From NCBI RefSeq assembly GCF_002092855.1, contig NZ_LVLC01000001.1, positions 744,001-808,000 of the forward strand: 64,000 nt of DNA. The letters run 5' to 3'. The notes below the pieces were generated by a model. It searched no databases. It had not been told where the DNA came from and saw only the letters and a program-made list of their open reading frames with translations. Below are positions 33,206 through 45,325 of the stretch, piece after piece. Made by a program: the position numbers and the translations under genes. The DNA comes from Campylobacter concisus (GTDB lineage Bacteria > Campylobacterota > Campylobacteria > Campylobacterales > Campylobacteraceae). How positions within the stretch are numbered: the first letter of the stretch is position 1; every line of letters starts with the position of its first letter.

Positions 33206-34068
33206 TATTCGCCCTTTGATAGCGATATGACATATTCGCCAACTGCTTTTTGTTGTATCTCGTTTAATCTGCCATCATTAAATTTAGGCATGACACCGAT
33301 GTTGCCGTTTTTACCACGATTTAGTACATCTACGATGAACTCACTTGAACCATATTTACTAAGATCAGCCGACATACCATCCATGCCTTTGCCATCATCT
33401 CCGTGACAAGCTGCACAAGCTGCGTAAAGCTCTTTTCCCATAGCTACTAAATTTTCATTTTTTGTACTTTTTATAGCACTTATCTCTTTTGCCACATAAG
33501 CTGCGATAGCCTTTGCTCCATCAGCATCAGCTAGCCCTGCTGGCATCTCACCCATAGGATAATCAAGTCCCTTTGAGCCATTTAGTATTGTATCAACTAT
33601 TCCTTGTTCACTACCCCAAATTTGTAAATTTGCAGCTTTGCCACCAATGCCATCGCCTGTGATACCATGACATGCTGAGCATTGCACCAAAAATACGCTC
33701 TCTCCCATAGCATGAAGCGTTTCTTTGCTTGGGCTTGCATACTCTTTTTCAAATTTAGCGTTTGCTTCTCTTACCTCTTTATTATATTCACCGATTTGTG
33801 AGTAAGAATTTAGTGGATAACCAAGTAAATAATACCAGATCGCCCAAACAAGCGTTAGCAAAAAAACTACCGCCCAACCAAATGGAACTGGATTTTTATA
33901 CTCGCCTATTCCGTCCCAGTTATGCTCGCTAAGCTCTACACTTTCATCTTTTTTAACTTTCATTTGACCAACATACTTGCCAGCTACAACGACAGTTAGT
34001 ACGATAATTAAGATGGCACCTATTAACGCAAGTAAATTTATATTATCTTCTAAATTTAGCCATTGCAT
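33205..34068 (-). CDS. ccoP: cbb3 oxidase diheme cytochrome c subunit
   Basis: 287 residues, with two N-terminal membrane helices (about 12-30 and 60-80) and two c-type heme sites, QCSACH and ACAACH, on periplasmic domains. CcoP passes electrons from cytochrome c to CcoO. The gene overlaps ccoQ by 13 bases. Nearby sequence HNWDGIGEYKNPVPFGW is a CcoP hallmark. Confidence 0.95.
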   Translation of the reverse strand: MQWLNLEDNINLLALIGAILIIVLTVVVAGKYVGQMKVKKDESVELSEHNWDGIGEYKNPVPFGWAVVFLLTLVWAIWYYLLGYPLNSYSQIGEYNKEVREANAKFEKEYASPSKETLHAMGESVFLVQCSACHGITGDGIGGKAANLQIWGSEQGIVDTILNGSKGLDYPMGEMPAGLADADGAKAIAAYVAKEISAIKSTKNENLVAMGKELYAACAACHGDDGKGMDGMSADLSKYGSSEFIVDVLNRGKNGNIGVMPKFNDGRLNEIQQKAVGEYVISLSKGE

Positions 34069-34265
34069 ACGCTCTCCTTTGTAGCCTTTTGCTCTAAAAT
34101 TTTACTTCCGATCTCATCATCTAGGGCTAATCTTGAATATTTCTCATAATTTCTTCTACCTTGCTTTTCACTTTTATAAAGATGAAAAAAATAAGCGTAC
34201 AAAGTGATAGCTAAAAATGCTGTCAAAATAAAATAGCCATAAGCTTGAAGTTCTCTAACATCCAT
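34056..34265 (-). CDS. ccoQ: cbb3 oxidase small subunit CcoQ
   Basis: 69 residues with one membrane helix (about 9-28) and a basic, Lys-rich cytoplasmic tail, encoded between ccoO and ccoP. It overlaps ccoP by 13 bases. CcoQ stabilises the assembled oxidase; this call rests mainly on position and size. Confidence 0.8.
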   Translation of the reverse strand: MDVRELQAYGYFILTAFLAITLYAYFFHLYKSEKQGRRNYEKYSRLALDDEIGSKILEQKATKESVCNG

Positions 34266-34274
34266 TACTAACTC

Positions 34275-34939
34275 CTATTTTAGGCTATTTAGATAGGCGA
34301 TAAGTGCCACAATCTGACGAATTTCACCCTTTGCAAAAGCACTTTTTACTTGCTCATCTTTCATACTTTCAATGATACTTGAAGCCTGCTCTTTTACGTT
34401 AGCATTTGCTTGCTCAAAAGTGCCAAGAGCTGGCATATCTTTCTCATCATAAGGCGTGTTAAAGACCTTTTTAACAGTTAGTGCTTCAGCGTAAGCAGTC
34501 TCTATATCAGCATTTTTCTTAAATAAAAATGGATATGCTGGCATGATCGAGCCTGGCACAACAGAGGCTGGGTTTAGCATGTGATTTTCATGCCAATCTG
34601 TTGTTCTATAATTACCCACACGCATAAGATCTGGACCCGTTCTTTTTGAACCCCAAAGATGAGGGCGATCATAAGCAAATTCGCCGCTTAAAGAGTACAT
34701 GCCATATCTATCAGTCTCAGCTTTAAACGGACGTATCATCTGTGAGTGGCAGGTGTTGCAACCATTTTGTATATATATATTTTTTCCAGCAAGCTCTAAA
34801 ACCGTATAAGGTTTTGTACCCTCAAGTGGCCTAGCTCTATTTGCAAAGTCAGGTAAAATTTCTACCACGCCAGCATAGGCTATGACGATAAAGACGCAAA
34901 CTGCAAAAAAGAATGGATTTTTTTCTAACCAAGCAAACA

Positions 34940-34943
<4 letters not shown>
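34275..34943 (-). CDS. ccoO: cbb3 oxidase monoheme cytochrome c subunit
   Basis: 222 residues: an N-terminal membrane anchor and one heme c site, NGCNTCHSQMIRPF, the characteristic CcoO sequence. Also contains GPDLMRVGNYRTTDWH. It passes electrons into CcoN. It overlaps the ccoN stop by 4 bases (ATGA). Confidence 0.96.
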
Positions 34944-36427
<1,484 letters not shown>

Positions 36428-36445
36428 AAATTTTCCTCCTAGTTA

Positions 36446-36511
36446 AATTTATATTAATTTTCGGTTATTTTAGAGTAGAAAAACTATAAAAAGACTTAAT
36501 TAATATAAATT
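36446..36511. repeat. 14-base inverted repeat spanning the ccoN promoter region
   Basis: AATTTATATTAATT (36446-36459) and its exact complement AATTAATATAAATT (36498-36511) flank 38 bases between the response-regulator stop and the ccoN start. On the minus strand the spacer holds a TAAAAT-type -10 candidate for ccoN. Being all A+T, it would be a weak RNA hairpin. Confidence 0.55.
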
Positions 36512-36519
36512 ATCTTTTA

Positions 36520-37203
36520 CTAAGAGAGTCTTCTATCTATTTTGTAACCAAGCCCAGGAACATTTTTTATAAAATTACTGCCAACTTTATCTCTAACACG
36601 TTTAACAAAGGTCCTAATAGCAGCTTCTGTTACGCTCTCGCCAACCCAAACAACATTTTTTATTTCATCGTGAAGTACAAGCGTACCAAGTCTTTTTATG
36701 AGTAAGGATATAAAAGCAAGTTCTTTTTTTGTAAGAGAAATTTCAACACCATCTCTGATAAGCACACGTTTTATTTTATTAAAACTATATCCATTTGTAA
36801 CCTGAATAATATTTGCTGTTTCTATCTTATTTTTAGCAACATTTTCTAAAGTAACCAAAAAATCATCAAGATCAATCGGCTTTAAAACGTATTTATCAAT
36901 ACCAACATCTATCGCTTTTAGAAGTGTTTCTTTTTCACTATTTGTACTAAAAACTATAATAGGTGTATCTTTTGAAATTTCTTTAATGCTTTTAGCCATA
37001 TCAAGGCCATTCATTATAGGCATAAAAACGTCTGTTATAACCATATTTGGATTATATTTTTTAAATTTCTTAAGTCCTTCATCTCCATTTTGAGCAGTGA
37101 TAACTTTTTCGAATTTATCTCGCATAACTTCTTGTACTATTTTTTTACCATCTCCCTCATTTTCAACGATAAGAACAGTTAGATTATTAAGAATCTTGCT
37201 CAT
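36520..37203 (-). CDS. OmpR-family response regulator
   Basis: 227 residues: a receiver domain with phospho-acceptor Asp58 in VITDVFMP, acidic pocket near ENEGD (14-18) and Lys in VLKPID, then a winged-helix DNA-binding domain (EISLTKKELAFISLL, AAIRTFVKRVRDKVG, VPGLGYKID). It lies just upstream of ccoN, as a similar regulator does in C. jejuni, where a sensor kinase gene is adjacent. Here no kinase follows or precedes it; the neighbours are ccoN and a membrane protein. It could regulate the cco genes, but no site is proven. Confidence 0.85.
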   Translation of the reverse strand: MSKILNNLTVLIVENEGDGKKIVQEVMRDKFEKVITAQNGDEGLKKFKKYNPNMVITDVFMPIMNGLDMAKSIKEISKDTPIIVFSTNSEKETLLKAIDVGIDKYVLKPIDLDDFLVTLENVAKNKIETANIIQVTNGYSFNKIKRVLIRDGVEISLTKKELAFISLLIKRLGTLVLHDEIKNVVWVGESVTEAAIRTFVKRVRDKVGSNFIKNVPGLGYKIDRRLS

Positions 37204-37282
37204 TTATTCTTCCTTTTTGGTTATATTTATCAAACTTCATAAATTTTGACGCAATTAACAATTATTTCTCTTATTTTTTATC

Positions 37283-37948
37283 TTAAGCATTTGCTCTATA
37301 TCCTAAAAATGATAGATAAATTCCATTTATTATCATTATGCTAGCTGAGATCTTAAACATTATGTCTTTAAATTTTTCATTTAAAATTCCAAATACAAAG
37401 CTAGCTAAAAGCATAGCTGGCAATGTACAAAGACCAAATACAAGCATTATAAAAGCCGAATCAATAAAATTTGCACTTAAAATCCCAAGTGCCAAAAAAT
37501 AATAAACCACACCACAAGGCAAAAAGCCATTTAAAAAACCAAGTAATAAAAAATTTGCTAAATTTTTCTTTTGAATCCTTGTTTTTGCAATTCTTACTAC
37601 AAAATTAAGCGCCTTTTGATTCTCTACAAATTTTAAAAGCTCACCCCTAAAAAGTAAGGCAATGCCGATAAACGCGATCACTAAACCAACTATGAAAAAT
37701 ATAAGACCTCTTGCCTGCATGCTAAAGCTAATAACAACTCCAAAGGCGCCAAACAAAGCTCCTAAAACTACATAAGCAAAAATTCTAGCTAGACTATAAA
37801 GTGTGCTTAGCATTAAAATTTCTATTTTATTCTTACCTTTAAAAAATAGAGTCTGCAAGCTCAAAAATCCGCTGCACATACCTACACAATGACTAAAGCT
37901 ACTTAAAAATGCAACTGAGACAATCATGTAAAGGTTTATGTTTTGCAT
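37283..37948 (-). CDS. Sulfite exporter TauE/SafE-like membrane protein (UreH/DsbD_2 type)
   Basis: 221 residues, about six helices. The motif SHCVGMCSGF near residue 20 and FLNGFLPCGVVYYF around 140 mark the DsbD-like UreH/CcdA-related family often encoded near cbb3 genes and annotated as sulfite exporter. The paired cysteines suggest metal or thiol handling, for example copper delivery to the oxidase, but this is inference. Starts one base before carA ends, minus strand, and is coupled to it. Confidence 0.72.
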   Translation of the reverse strand: MQNINLYMIVSVAFLSSFSHCVGMCSGFLSLQTLFFKGKNKIEILMLSTLYSLARIFAYVVLGALFGAFGVVISFSMQARGLIFFIVGLVIAFIGIALLFRGELLKFVENQKALNFVVRIAKTRIQKKNLANFLLLGFLNGFLPCGVVYYFLALGILSANFIDSAFIMLVFGLCTLPAMLLASFVFGILNEKFKDIMFKISASIMIINGIYLSFLGYRANA

Positions 37949-37949
37949 C

Positions 37950-39068
37950 TTATAAAATTTCTAAAAACTGCTTAAATATATATTTACTCTCGCTTGGACC
38001 ACCACTTGCTTCTGGGTGGTGCTGAACTGAAAAGATCGGATAGTCTTTGTATCTCACACCCTCGATCGTGTTGTCAAATAAATTTCTATGAGTCACAACA
38101 GCTACTTCTGCGATACTCTCAGGTACGTTGTAGTTGTGATTTTGTGTTGTTATCTCGATCGCTTTTGTCTCTAAATTTAAGACTGGGTGATTTGCTCCGT
38201 GCTGACCAAATTTAAGCTTATATGTCTCATATCCAAAGGCATTTGATAGTAGCTGATGCCCAAGGCAAATGCCAAATATAGGTATCCTAGCCTCTATCAT
38301 CTTTTTGATCTCGCCTATTTCGGCCTTTAAATTTTTTGGCTCACCAGGACCATTTGATAAGAATACCCCATTTATCTCACCGTTTTTAAATTTTTCTATT
38401 AAAATTTCAGCCTTAGTGTCGTGTGGCACGACAATAACCTCAAGGCCAATTTCACATAGCTCGTTTAGGATATTTTTCTTTACACCAAAGTCAAAAACAG
38501 CTATCTTTTTGCCAATACTTTTTAGCGGCTTATATGACTTTAAATTTCTATCCCAAGCGCCTTTTTTGTGCTCATACTCATCCATCGCACTAACTGTTTT
38601 TACGTAGTTTATGTTTTCTATACGTCCGCTACTTTCAAGTCTACGTTTTAGCTCATCTTTATCACTTATTTGCGTTGAGATATAAGCCATCAAGGCACCT
38701 TCATCGCGTAGCATCTTTGTGAGGTATCTAGTATCAACGTCATAAACGCCGAATTTACCTTGCTCTTCGAAAAATTTTCCCAAAGATTTTTGCGAGCGGT
38801 AGTTTGATGGAATTTCATTGTAGCTTCTCATTATAACGCCACTTGCATGAATCCTAAGACTCTCCATATCGTCTTCATTTATACCTACTATGCCTATTTC
38901 TGGCATCGTAAAGACGATAAACTGACCAGCATAGCTTGGATCGCTCATGATCTCTTCGTAGCCAGTCATCGAGGTATTAAAAACGAGCTCGCCAGCACAT
39001 TCACCGTGAGCACCAAAAGCTTTTGCTTCTAAAAAAACACCATTTTCAATATAAATGTAAGCTTTCAT
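37950..39068 (-). CDS. carA: Carbamoyl-phosphate synthase small subunit
   Basis: 372 residues. The N-terminal domain opens AYIYIENGVFLEAKAFG, and the C-terminal class-I glutamine amidotransferase has the nucleophile Cys in IFGICLGHQLLS and the His/Glu pair in FSVQHHPEAS. It supplies ammonia from glutamine to CarB (encoded at 40274-43537) for pyrimidine and arginine synthesis. The start shares one base with the DUF507 stop (TAATG). Confidence 0.96.
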   Translation of the reverse strand: MKAYIYIENGVFLEAKAFGAHGECAGELVFNTSMTGYEEIMSDPSYAGQFIVFTMPEIGIVGINEDDMESLRIHASGVIMRSYNEIPSNYRSQKSLGKFFEEQGKFGVYDVDTRYLTKMLRDEGALMAYISTQISDKDELKRRLESSGRIENINYVKTVSAMDEYEHKKGAWDRNLKSYKPLKSIGKKIAVFDFGVKKNILNELCEIGLEVIVVPHDTKAEILIEKFKNGEINGVFLSNGPGEPKNLKAEIGEIKKMIEARIPIFGICLGHQLLSNAFGYETYKLKFGQHGANHPVLNLETKAIEITTQNHNYNVPESIAEVAVVTHRNLFDNTIEGVRYKDYPIFSVQHHPEASGGPSESKYIFKQFLEIL

Positions 39069-39619
39069 TAAAGCATGCCTCTTTTTTTAAGCTCATCTTG
39101 ATACAAACGCTCAAAGACAAGATCATATTCATCAGTTCCTGGGATTAGCTTATGTTTATAATTTTGTATCATTTCATAAACATCATCTTCTATCTTCTCA
39201 TAGCTTTTTAAGTACTCGTCTATCGAGTTATAAATCACATTTTTTACGCGATTTTCAGATACATTATAATCAACAAGACCGCTCTTCCAAATAGTTTCAA
39301 GCACTTTGTGAGCGATATTACTAAATCTATCTTCGTGGATTAAGATTACATCAAATTCACCTGCGAGCTTCTTTTTAACGAGCCAAAACATATTTTTGCG
39401 GTCAATTTGCATAGTTTGCATCTCATCTTCATTTTTCTCCAAAAGCTCATTTACTCGCTCATCTAAAGCTCTTTCTTTTTGAATATCGACTGTTAAAATT
39501 TCACTTGTTTTTGCTACGATTGGCTCAATGCCTTTATTTAGTCTTACGAAACCACAATTTAGAAGATCTATTGCTATTTTATGTGAAATATACGGAACGT
39601 GTGGGAGTTTTAAACGCAT
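39068..39619 (-). CDS. DUF507 family protein
   Basis: 183 residues, predicted all-helical and soluble, opening MRLKLPHVPYISHKIAIDLL and ending KLIPGTDEYDLVFERLYQDE, the DUF507 pattern. It is usually found beside carA in Campylobacter and its relatives. Function unknown; coupled to carA by the shared TAATG. Confidence 0.85.
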   Translation of the reverse strand: MRLKLPHVPYISHKIAIDLLNCGFVRLNKGIEPIVAKTSEILTVDIQKERALDERVNELLEKNEDEMQTMQIDRKNMFWLVKKKLAGEFDVILIHEDRFSNIAHKVLETIWKSGLVDYNVSENRVKNVIYNSIDEYLKSYEKIEDDVYEMIQNYKHKLIPGTDEYDLVFERLYQDELKKRGML

Positions 39620-39668
39620 TTTAAACCTTTAAATTTTTATGCCATTTTAACTAAATAAAGGTAAAACT

Positions 39669-40109
39669 TTACTTTGAAATTTTAACGACTTTATTATTAT
39701 CGCTTCTTAAAAAATAAATTTCTCTTCGTCCTTCATAAAGTATCTTTCCATCAGTCTTTTGCTCATTTTCTAAATTTGATGAGATATCTAAAGATAGCGA
39801 TTTGCTCATAAAATAATTCTCTCCTAAAGTGCGTCCAAAGTCAGGATACCAACTAAAAGCACAAACTATCAGCAAAACTAAATAAAAGGCTCTAAAAATT
39901 TTTCTAAAAGACGCGTAAAAAAAGCAATACCCAAATATAAAAAATACGGGCAAAAGCCATAAGAAAGGCACGTTATCAACAAAAATAACATTAAAATACT
40001 CACTTATGCCATAGTAAGAAAAGTAGTTGTTGTAAATTCCAACAAATAGCGTAAAAATAGGAGCAAGGACAAATATAATACCCGTAAAAAAAGCATTTAA
40101 AATTTTCAT
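39669..40109 (-). CDS. Membrane protein of unknown function
   Basis: 146 residues with three hydrophobic stretches (about 8-28, 50-70 and 75-90) and a C-terminal soluble part ending GRREIYFLRSDNNKVVKISK. AGGAGAG precedes the ATG at 40109. I recognise no family. It lies between DUF507 (49 bases) and carB, and may be the first gene of the transcript reading into DUF507-carA. Confidence 0.65.
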   Translation of the reverse strand: MKILNAFFTGIIFVLAPIFTLFVGIYNNYFSYYGISEYFNVIFVDNVPFLWLLPVFFIFGYCFFYASFRKIFRAFYLVLLIVCAFSWYPDFGRTLGENYFMSKSLSLDISSNLENEQKTDGKILYEGRREIYFLRSDNNKVVKISK

Positions 40110-40233
40110 AATCTCTCCTTTTGAGTGAGATTATATTAAACATAAGCTTTAATATTACTAGATTGATGAAAGCTGGACTAAAATTCAAAGCAAAATTCTA
40201 TATATGGGCATCTATTACTTCTAATAATACTTT

Positions 40234-40263
40234 AAAAAAACAGTTTAGCTATAAGCTAAACTG
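40234..40263 (-). terminator. Strong intrinsic terminator after carB
   Basis: Minus strand: CAGTTTAGCT, loop TAT, AGCTAAACTG (40263-40241), then a run of seven T. A 10-bp perfect stem just after the carB stop, ending the fabZ-to-carB gene run. Confidence 0.92.
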
Positions 40264-40273
40264 CCTTAAATTA

Positions 40274-43200
40274 TTATTTTTTAGATAAATACTCTTGCAA
40301 GCTTTTTACCTCAAGTGCTTTGCCGGTTTGTACCGAGCTTAGCGACTTAGCAGCTGCAAGTGCTGCACGGATCGTTGTAAAGTAAGGAATTTTAAATCTA
40401 AGCACATTTTGGCGGATCTTTTTGCCATCATCCACGCTTGATTTTGTATCGCTTGTATTTATAACAAGTGCGATATCGCCGTTTTTGAGCCTATCTTCGA
40501 CGTTTGGTCTGCCCTCGCTTATCTTATAGACAAACTCGGCCTCCACACCAGCCTCGCTTAAAATTTTATGCGTACCGCCAGTTGCGACGATGCTAAAACC
40601 AAGGGCTATTAGTTCTCTTGCAAGATCAGGCGCGTAAGATTTATCAGCGTCAGCTAGCGTTAAAAAGACCCTACCCTTGCTTGGTAAAGTGTTGCTAGCA
40701 GCGATCTGACTCTTTGCAAATGAGCTTGCAAAGTCGTGGCTAATACCCATGACCTCGCCAGTGCTTTTCATCTCAGGGCCAAGGATGAGATCGGCGCCAC
40801 TTAGCTTGTTAAATGGCAATACACACTCTTTTACACAAATATGCGAGCTAACGCGTGGTTTTAGGATGTCGCCGTCCTCATAAACAACTTTGTAATCATC
40901 ATAAAATTTAAGCGCCTCACGTAAATTTCCCTGCCACATGACTCTTGTTGCCACCTTTGCCATAGGCACGCCAGTGGCCTTACTCACAAACGGCACGGTC
41001 CTGCTCGCGCGAGGATTTACCTCGATCATATAAAGCTCGTTTTCATAGATGGCAAACTGGATATTCATAAGGCCAATGACGCCTAAATTTAGTGCGATAT
41101 CTCTGGTTTGCTTCTCTACCTTTTTTATCATTTCTTCGCTTAAACTCATCGGTGGCAGTATGCAAGCCGAGTCGCCAGAGTGAATTCCAGCCTCCTCGAT
41201 GTGCTCCATTATAGCACCTATATAGACCTCTTTGCCGTCACATATCGCATCTACGTCGAGCTCTTTTGCATCTTGTAAAAATTTATCAAGTAGCACTGGC
41301 GAGTGGTTACTAACCTTTACCGCTTCACTCATATACTCTTTTAGCTCGCTCTCGTTGTGTACCCTTCTCATCGCCCTACCGCCTAGAACGTAGCTTGGGC
41401 GAACAAGCACTGGATAGCCGATATTTGCGGCCTTTTGTAAGGCTTCCTCTAAGCTAGTGGCGGTGTCATTTTTAGGTTGAAGGACGCCTATTTTATTTAT
41501 AAATTCGCTAAATTTCTTTCTATCCTCGGCCACATCGATCACTCTTGCTGTTGTGCCGATGATCTTAGCGCCGATCACGCTTAGGCGTTTTGCAAATTTA
41601 AGCGGAGTTTGGCCGCCAAAATGCACAATCACGCCGTCTGGCTTTTCGCGCTCGATGACTGATCTCACGTGCTCAAAATCAATCGGCTCAAAATACAAAA
41701 TATCGCTCGTGTCGTAGTCGGTTGAGACGGTTTCTGGGTTGCAGTTATACATTATTGTTTTTATGCCAAGGTCTCTTAGAGCGTAGCTTGCATGCACGCA
41801 GCAGTAGTCAAACTCTATGCCCTGGCCGATCCTGTTTGGACCGCCACCTATTATCATCACCTTTTTAGCGTCTTTTGCTAGCTCTTTTTTAGGAAATTTA
41901 GTGATATTTGTGGTTGAGTAAAGATATGGGGTTAGTGCCTTAAACTCACCTGCGCAAGTATCAACCTCGTTGTATTCAAGCTCGATACCAAGCTTTTGCC
42001 TAGCAAAATAGATATCATTTTGGCTAAGCTCAAGATCGTCTTTTTCATTTATAAGCACAGCTATCATTTTATCTGAAAAGCCCATGCTTTTGGCCTCTCG
42101 CAGTAGCTCTTCGTTATTTAAGATATCCATGTCGATCTTATCTTCAAATTTAACTATCTCATAAATTTGCTCCAAAAACCAAGGATCGATCTTGCTAAAC
42201 TCATGCACCTCAGCCACGCTAAAGCCATCTCTAAAGGCTTGTGCTAGATATAAAATTCTTCTCTCATTTGCATTTCTGATGCCATAAATCAAAGCGTTTT
42301 TCTCTAGGCTAAGGCTGTTAAATCCGCAAAGATCGCGCTCTAGGCTACAAAGCGCCTTTTGGATGCTCTCTTTAAATGTCCTGCCAATAGCCATGACCTC
42401 GCCGACTGACTTCATCGCAGTGCCTAGATATGGGTTTGATCCTGGGAATTTCTCAAATGTAAAGCGTGGGATCTTTGTCACGATGTAGTCGATCACCGGC
42501 TCAAAGCTAGCAGGCGTGCCTGTGATGTCGTTTTTGATCTCATCTAGGCTAAAGCCAACTGCAAGCAGTGTCGCTACCTTTGCGATCGGGTAGCCAGTAG
42601 CTTTACTAGCAAGTGCTGAGCTTCGGCTCACGCGTGGGTTCATCTCGATAACGATCATGCGGCCCGTTTTTGGGTCTATGGCAAACTGCACGTTGCTGCC
42701 GCCAGTATCAACGCCTATCTCGCGAAGTATGGCAAAGCTAGCATCACGCATCGCCTGATACTCTTTATCTGTGAGCGTTAAAGCTGGTGCGACCGTGATG
42801 CTATCGCCTGTATGAACACCCATTGGATCGAAATTCTCGATCGAGCAGACGATGATGCAGTTATCGTTTCTATCTCTAATGACCTCCATCTCGTACTCTT
42901 TCCAGCCAAGCAAGCTCTCTTCTATCAAAATTTCATGTATCGGGCTTGCGTCAAGGCCGGTGTTAGCTAGCTCTTTAAACTCGTCCATATTGTAAGCCAC
43001 ACCGCTTCCTGCGCCACCAAGCGTGTAGCTAGCTCTTATGATGAGTGGAAAGCCTATCTCATTTGCCGCATTTAGCGCGTCATCCATATTGTAGGCATAT
43101 CTACTCTCAGGCAGGTCCATGCCGATCTTTTGCATAGTCGCTTTAAAAATTTGTCTATCTTCGCCCTTTTTTATCGCTTCTGGGTTTGCACCAAGAAATT

Positions 43201-43537
43201 TTACATCCTTTAAAAGACCACTCTCAAATACCTCCATAGCGGCATTTAGTGCTACTTGACCGCCCATCGTTGGCAAGATAGCATCGATCTTTTCTTTTTC
43301 GATGATCTTTAAAATGCTATCTTTTGTGATCGGCTCAATATACGTTGCATCGGCAAAATTTGGGTCAGTCATGATGGTGGCTGGGTTTGAGTTGATAAGC
43401 ACTACGCGGTATCCAAGCTCTTTTAGCGTCTTGGCTGCTTGTGTGCCTGAGTAGTCAAATTCGCAGGCCTGACCGATGACGATAGGGCCTGAGCCGATTA
43501 GCAAAATGGTATTTATATCTGTTCTTTTTGGCATCAT
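40274..43537 (-). CDS. carB: Carbamoyl-phosphate synthase large subunit
   Basis: 1087 residues with two ATP-grasp halves: the first opens [20 protein letters not shown], the second [19 protein letters not shown]. The last about 140 residues form the MGS-like allosteric domain ([30 protein letters not shown]). It makes carbamoyl phosphate from bicarbonate, ammonia and two ATP. The ATG at 43537 overlaps the mreC stop by 4 bases (ATGA); a second ATG at 43534 is possible. A strong terminator follows. Confidence 0.97.
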   Translation of the reverse strand: MMPKRTDINTILLIGSGPIVIGQACEFDYSGTQAAKTLKELGYRVVLINSNPATIMTDPNFADATYIEPITKDSILKIIEKEKIDAILPTMGGQVALNAAMEVFESGLLKDVKFLGANPEAIKKGEDRQIFKATMQKIGMDLPESRYAYNMDDALNAANEIGFPLIIRASYTLGGAGSGVAYNMDEFKELANTGLDASPIHEILIEESLLGWKEYEMEVIRDRNDNCIIVCSIENFDPMGVHTGDSITVAPALTLTDKEYQAMRDASFAILREIGVDTGGSNVQFAIDPKTGRMIVIEMNPRVSRSSALASKATGYPIAKVATLLAVGFSLDEIKNDITGTPASFEPVIDYIVTKIPRFTFEKFPGSNPYLGTAMKSVGEVMAIGRTFKESIQKALCSLERDLCGFNSLSLEKNALIYGIRNANERRILYLAQAFRDGFSVAEVHEFSKIDPWFLEQIYEIVKFEDKIDMDILNNEELLREAKSMGFSDKMIAVLINEKDDLELSQNDIYFARQKLGIELEYNEVDTCAGEFKALTPYLYSTTNITKFPKKELAKDAKKVMIIGGGPNRIGQGIEFDYCCVHASYALRDLGIKTIMYNCNPETVSTDYDTSDILYFEPIDFEHVRSVIEREKPDGVIVHFGGQTPLKFAKRLSVIGAKIIGTTARVIDVAEDRKKFSEFINKIGVLQPKNDTATSLEEALQKAANIGYPVLVRPSYVLGGRAMRRVHNESELKEYMSEAVKVSNHSPVLLDKFLQDAKELDVDAICDGKEVYIGAIMEHIEEAGIHSGDSACILPPMSLSEEMIKKVEKQTRDIALNLGVIGLMNIQFAIYENELYMIEVNPRASRTVPFVSKATGVPMAKVATRVMWQGNLREALKFYDDYKVVYEDGDILKPRVSSHICVKECVLPFNKLSGADLILGPEMKSTGEVMGISHDFASSFAKSQIAASNTLPSKGRVFLTLADADKSYAPDLARELIALGFSIVATGGTHKILSEAGVEAEFVYKISEGRPNVEDRLKNGDIALVINTSDTKSSVDDGKKIRQNVLRFKIPYFTTIRAALAAAKSLSSVQTGKALEVKSLQEYLSKK

Positions 43538-44289
43538 TTTTCCTTTGTTACAACGTATAGATAGTTTGGTATGTTTAGCTTTGCATAGGGCTCAACTATC
43601 ACGCTTTGATAGGAGCTCTCTTTTAAAATTTTACTCACGCGCCCTACTGGCACTCCACTAAAAAATATCCCATCAAGCCCGCTCGTAAAGACCTCGTCGC
43701 CCTCTTTTGGGCTGAGCCATTGTGGGATAAATTTCACCATTATTTGGCCTTGATTTCCATGCGCGACGCCTGGAATTTTGTCATTTCCTATATAAACTGC
43801 AAATATACTTTTTGGATCATTTTGCAAGTAAGCTAGTGGCTTGCCATCTTTTGCAATGACGATGCCAGCGCTATTTCCTTGATAGATGAGCCCGTAAATT
43901 TTATTTGGGTCATATCCTTCAAACTCGCTTATCCAAATTTTATTATAATCCCCGATATGCACGTAGCTAAGCCCTTTTACTAGCTTTACAGCTGGGGCGT
44001 AGGCAGTCGAGTTTTTATCTTTTAAAATTTGATTTAGCTCGTTCGCAAAAGTAGAAAGAAGCGTGGCTGAGCGCTCTAGCTCTTCATTTTGCGCTCTTAG
44101 TTTTTCTATCTCGCTAGCCTGCCTAAAATATTCGTTTATATAGTCTTTCACACTTTTAGCAAAATTGTCGTATGAATTTGTAGCATAGTTACTAAACCCA
44201 ATAGAAAGATTACTTAAAATTTCTCCCTTGAAAACTGAGGCCGTAGCAAGCAATGCTATAAAAACAAAAAGAACAATCTTACTCTTCAT
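43534..44289 (-). CDS. mreC: Rod shape-determining protein MreC
   Basis: 251 residues: one N-terminal membrane helix (about 3-19), a coiled coil (about 45-85, [15 protein letters not shown]), then the periplasmic beta-domains with [14 protein letters not shown] and [17 protein letters not shown]. MreC links MreB to the cell-wall synthases. It overlaps mreB by 11 bases and carB by 4. No mreD follows. Confidence 0.93.
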   Translation of the reverse strand: MKSKIVLFVFIALLATASVFKGEILSNLSIGFSNYATNSYDNFAKSVKDYINEYFRQASEIEKLRAQNEELERSATLLSTFANELNQILKDKNSTAYAPAVKLVKGLSYVHIGDYNKIWISEFEGYDPNKIYGLIYQGNSAGIVIAKDGKPLAYLQNDPKSIFAVYIGNDKIPGVAHGNQGQIMVKFIPQWLSPKEGDEVFTSGLDGIFFSGVPVGRVSKILKESSYQSVIVEPYAKLNIPNYLYVVTKEK

Positions 44290-45316
44290 TTGTCAGCTGT
44301 TGTAAAAGCCCAATCTCTTCAAGTGCCTTGCCAGTTCCTCTAGCAACCGCAAGGAGTGGCTCGTCAGCTACAAAAACTGGAAGTTTAACGATATCAGATA
44401 AAAATTTGTCAAGTCCTCTAATAAGTGCTCCACCACCAGTTAATACGATACCAGTCTCCACGATATCACCAGCAAGATCAGGCGGCATCATCTCAAGCAC
44501 GGTTTTAAGCGCATCTGCGATCTCTTTTAGTGGTTCTCTCATCGCTTCTCTTACATCTTCGCTTGTTAGCTCGACTCTACTTAAAAGACCACTTACTTGG
44601 TCGCGTCCTTTTACCACTACGCTTAGCTCTTTTTCAAGCTGTACAGCAGAACCTACAGCAATCTTTATCTCCTCGCCAGTTCGCTCACCTATTAGTAGGT
44701 TATATTTCTCTTTTATGTAATTAACAATACTAATATCAATCTTATCTCCAGCTGTGCGGATTGATTTTGAAATAACTAGACCACCAAGCGAGACAACACC
44801 TATCTCAGTCGTACCACCACCGATATCGACTACTAGGTTACCTTGTGGCTCACGGACTGGTAAATTTGCGCCAATCGCTGCTGCCATAGGCTCTTCGATC
44901 AAAAATACTTCTCTTGCTCCAGCACTTAAAGCACTTTCTCTAACAGCTTTTCTTTCGACCTGGGTTAGCCCATAAGGAACTGAGATGATGATCCTTGGGC
45001 GTAAAAAGCTTTTTCTTTTGTGAGTCTTTTCTATAAAATAGCGTATCATGCGCTCAGTCATATCAAAATCCGCAATTACGCCATCTCTCATCGGCCTTAT
45101 CGCCTCGATATCGCCTGGAGTTTTTCCTACCATCTCTTTAGCAGCATGTCCGACCGCTAAAATTTTTTGCTTACCATATTTCTCACGCCTTACTGCAACA
45201 ACAGAAGGTTCATTTATTATTATGCCTTTATCCTTTACCAAAACAAGTGTATTTGCAGTACCGAGATCTATGCCCATATCACTTGAGAAAAAACCTATAA
45301 CCTGATCTAAAAACAT
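44279..45316 (-). CDS. mreB: Rod shape-determining protein MreB
   Basis: 345 residues of the bacterial actin fold: SSDMGIDLGTANTLV, NLVVDIGGGTTEIGV and VLTGGGALIRGLDKF are the ATP-binding motifs. It polymerises under the inner membrane and guides lateral wall growth. It lies 9 bases after clpX. Confidence 0.97.
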   Translation of the reverse strand: MFLDQVIGFFSSDMGIDLGTANTLVLVKDKGIIINEPSVVAVRREKYGKQKILAVGHAAKEMVGKTPGDIEAIRPMRDGVIADFDMTERMIRYFIEKTHKRKSFLRPRIIISVPYGLTQVERKAVRESALSAGAREVFLIEEPMAAAIGANLPVREPQGNLVVDIGGGTTEIGVVSLGGLVISKSIRTAGDKIDISIVNYIKEKYNLLIGERTGEEIKIAVGSAVQLEKELSVVVKGRDQVSGLLSRVELTSEDVREAMREPLKEIADALKTVLEMMPPDLAGDIVETGIVLTGGGALIRGLDKFLSDIVKLPVFVADEPLLAVARGTGKALEEIGLLQQLTNEE

Positions 45317-45325
45317 CTATTTCCT

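Noticed and set aside
40000-40188. 62-codon minus-strand frame upstream of the membrane protein gene
   Set aside because: Overlaps the better supported gene at 39669-40109 in another frame and has no ribosome site.
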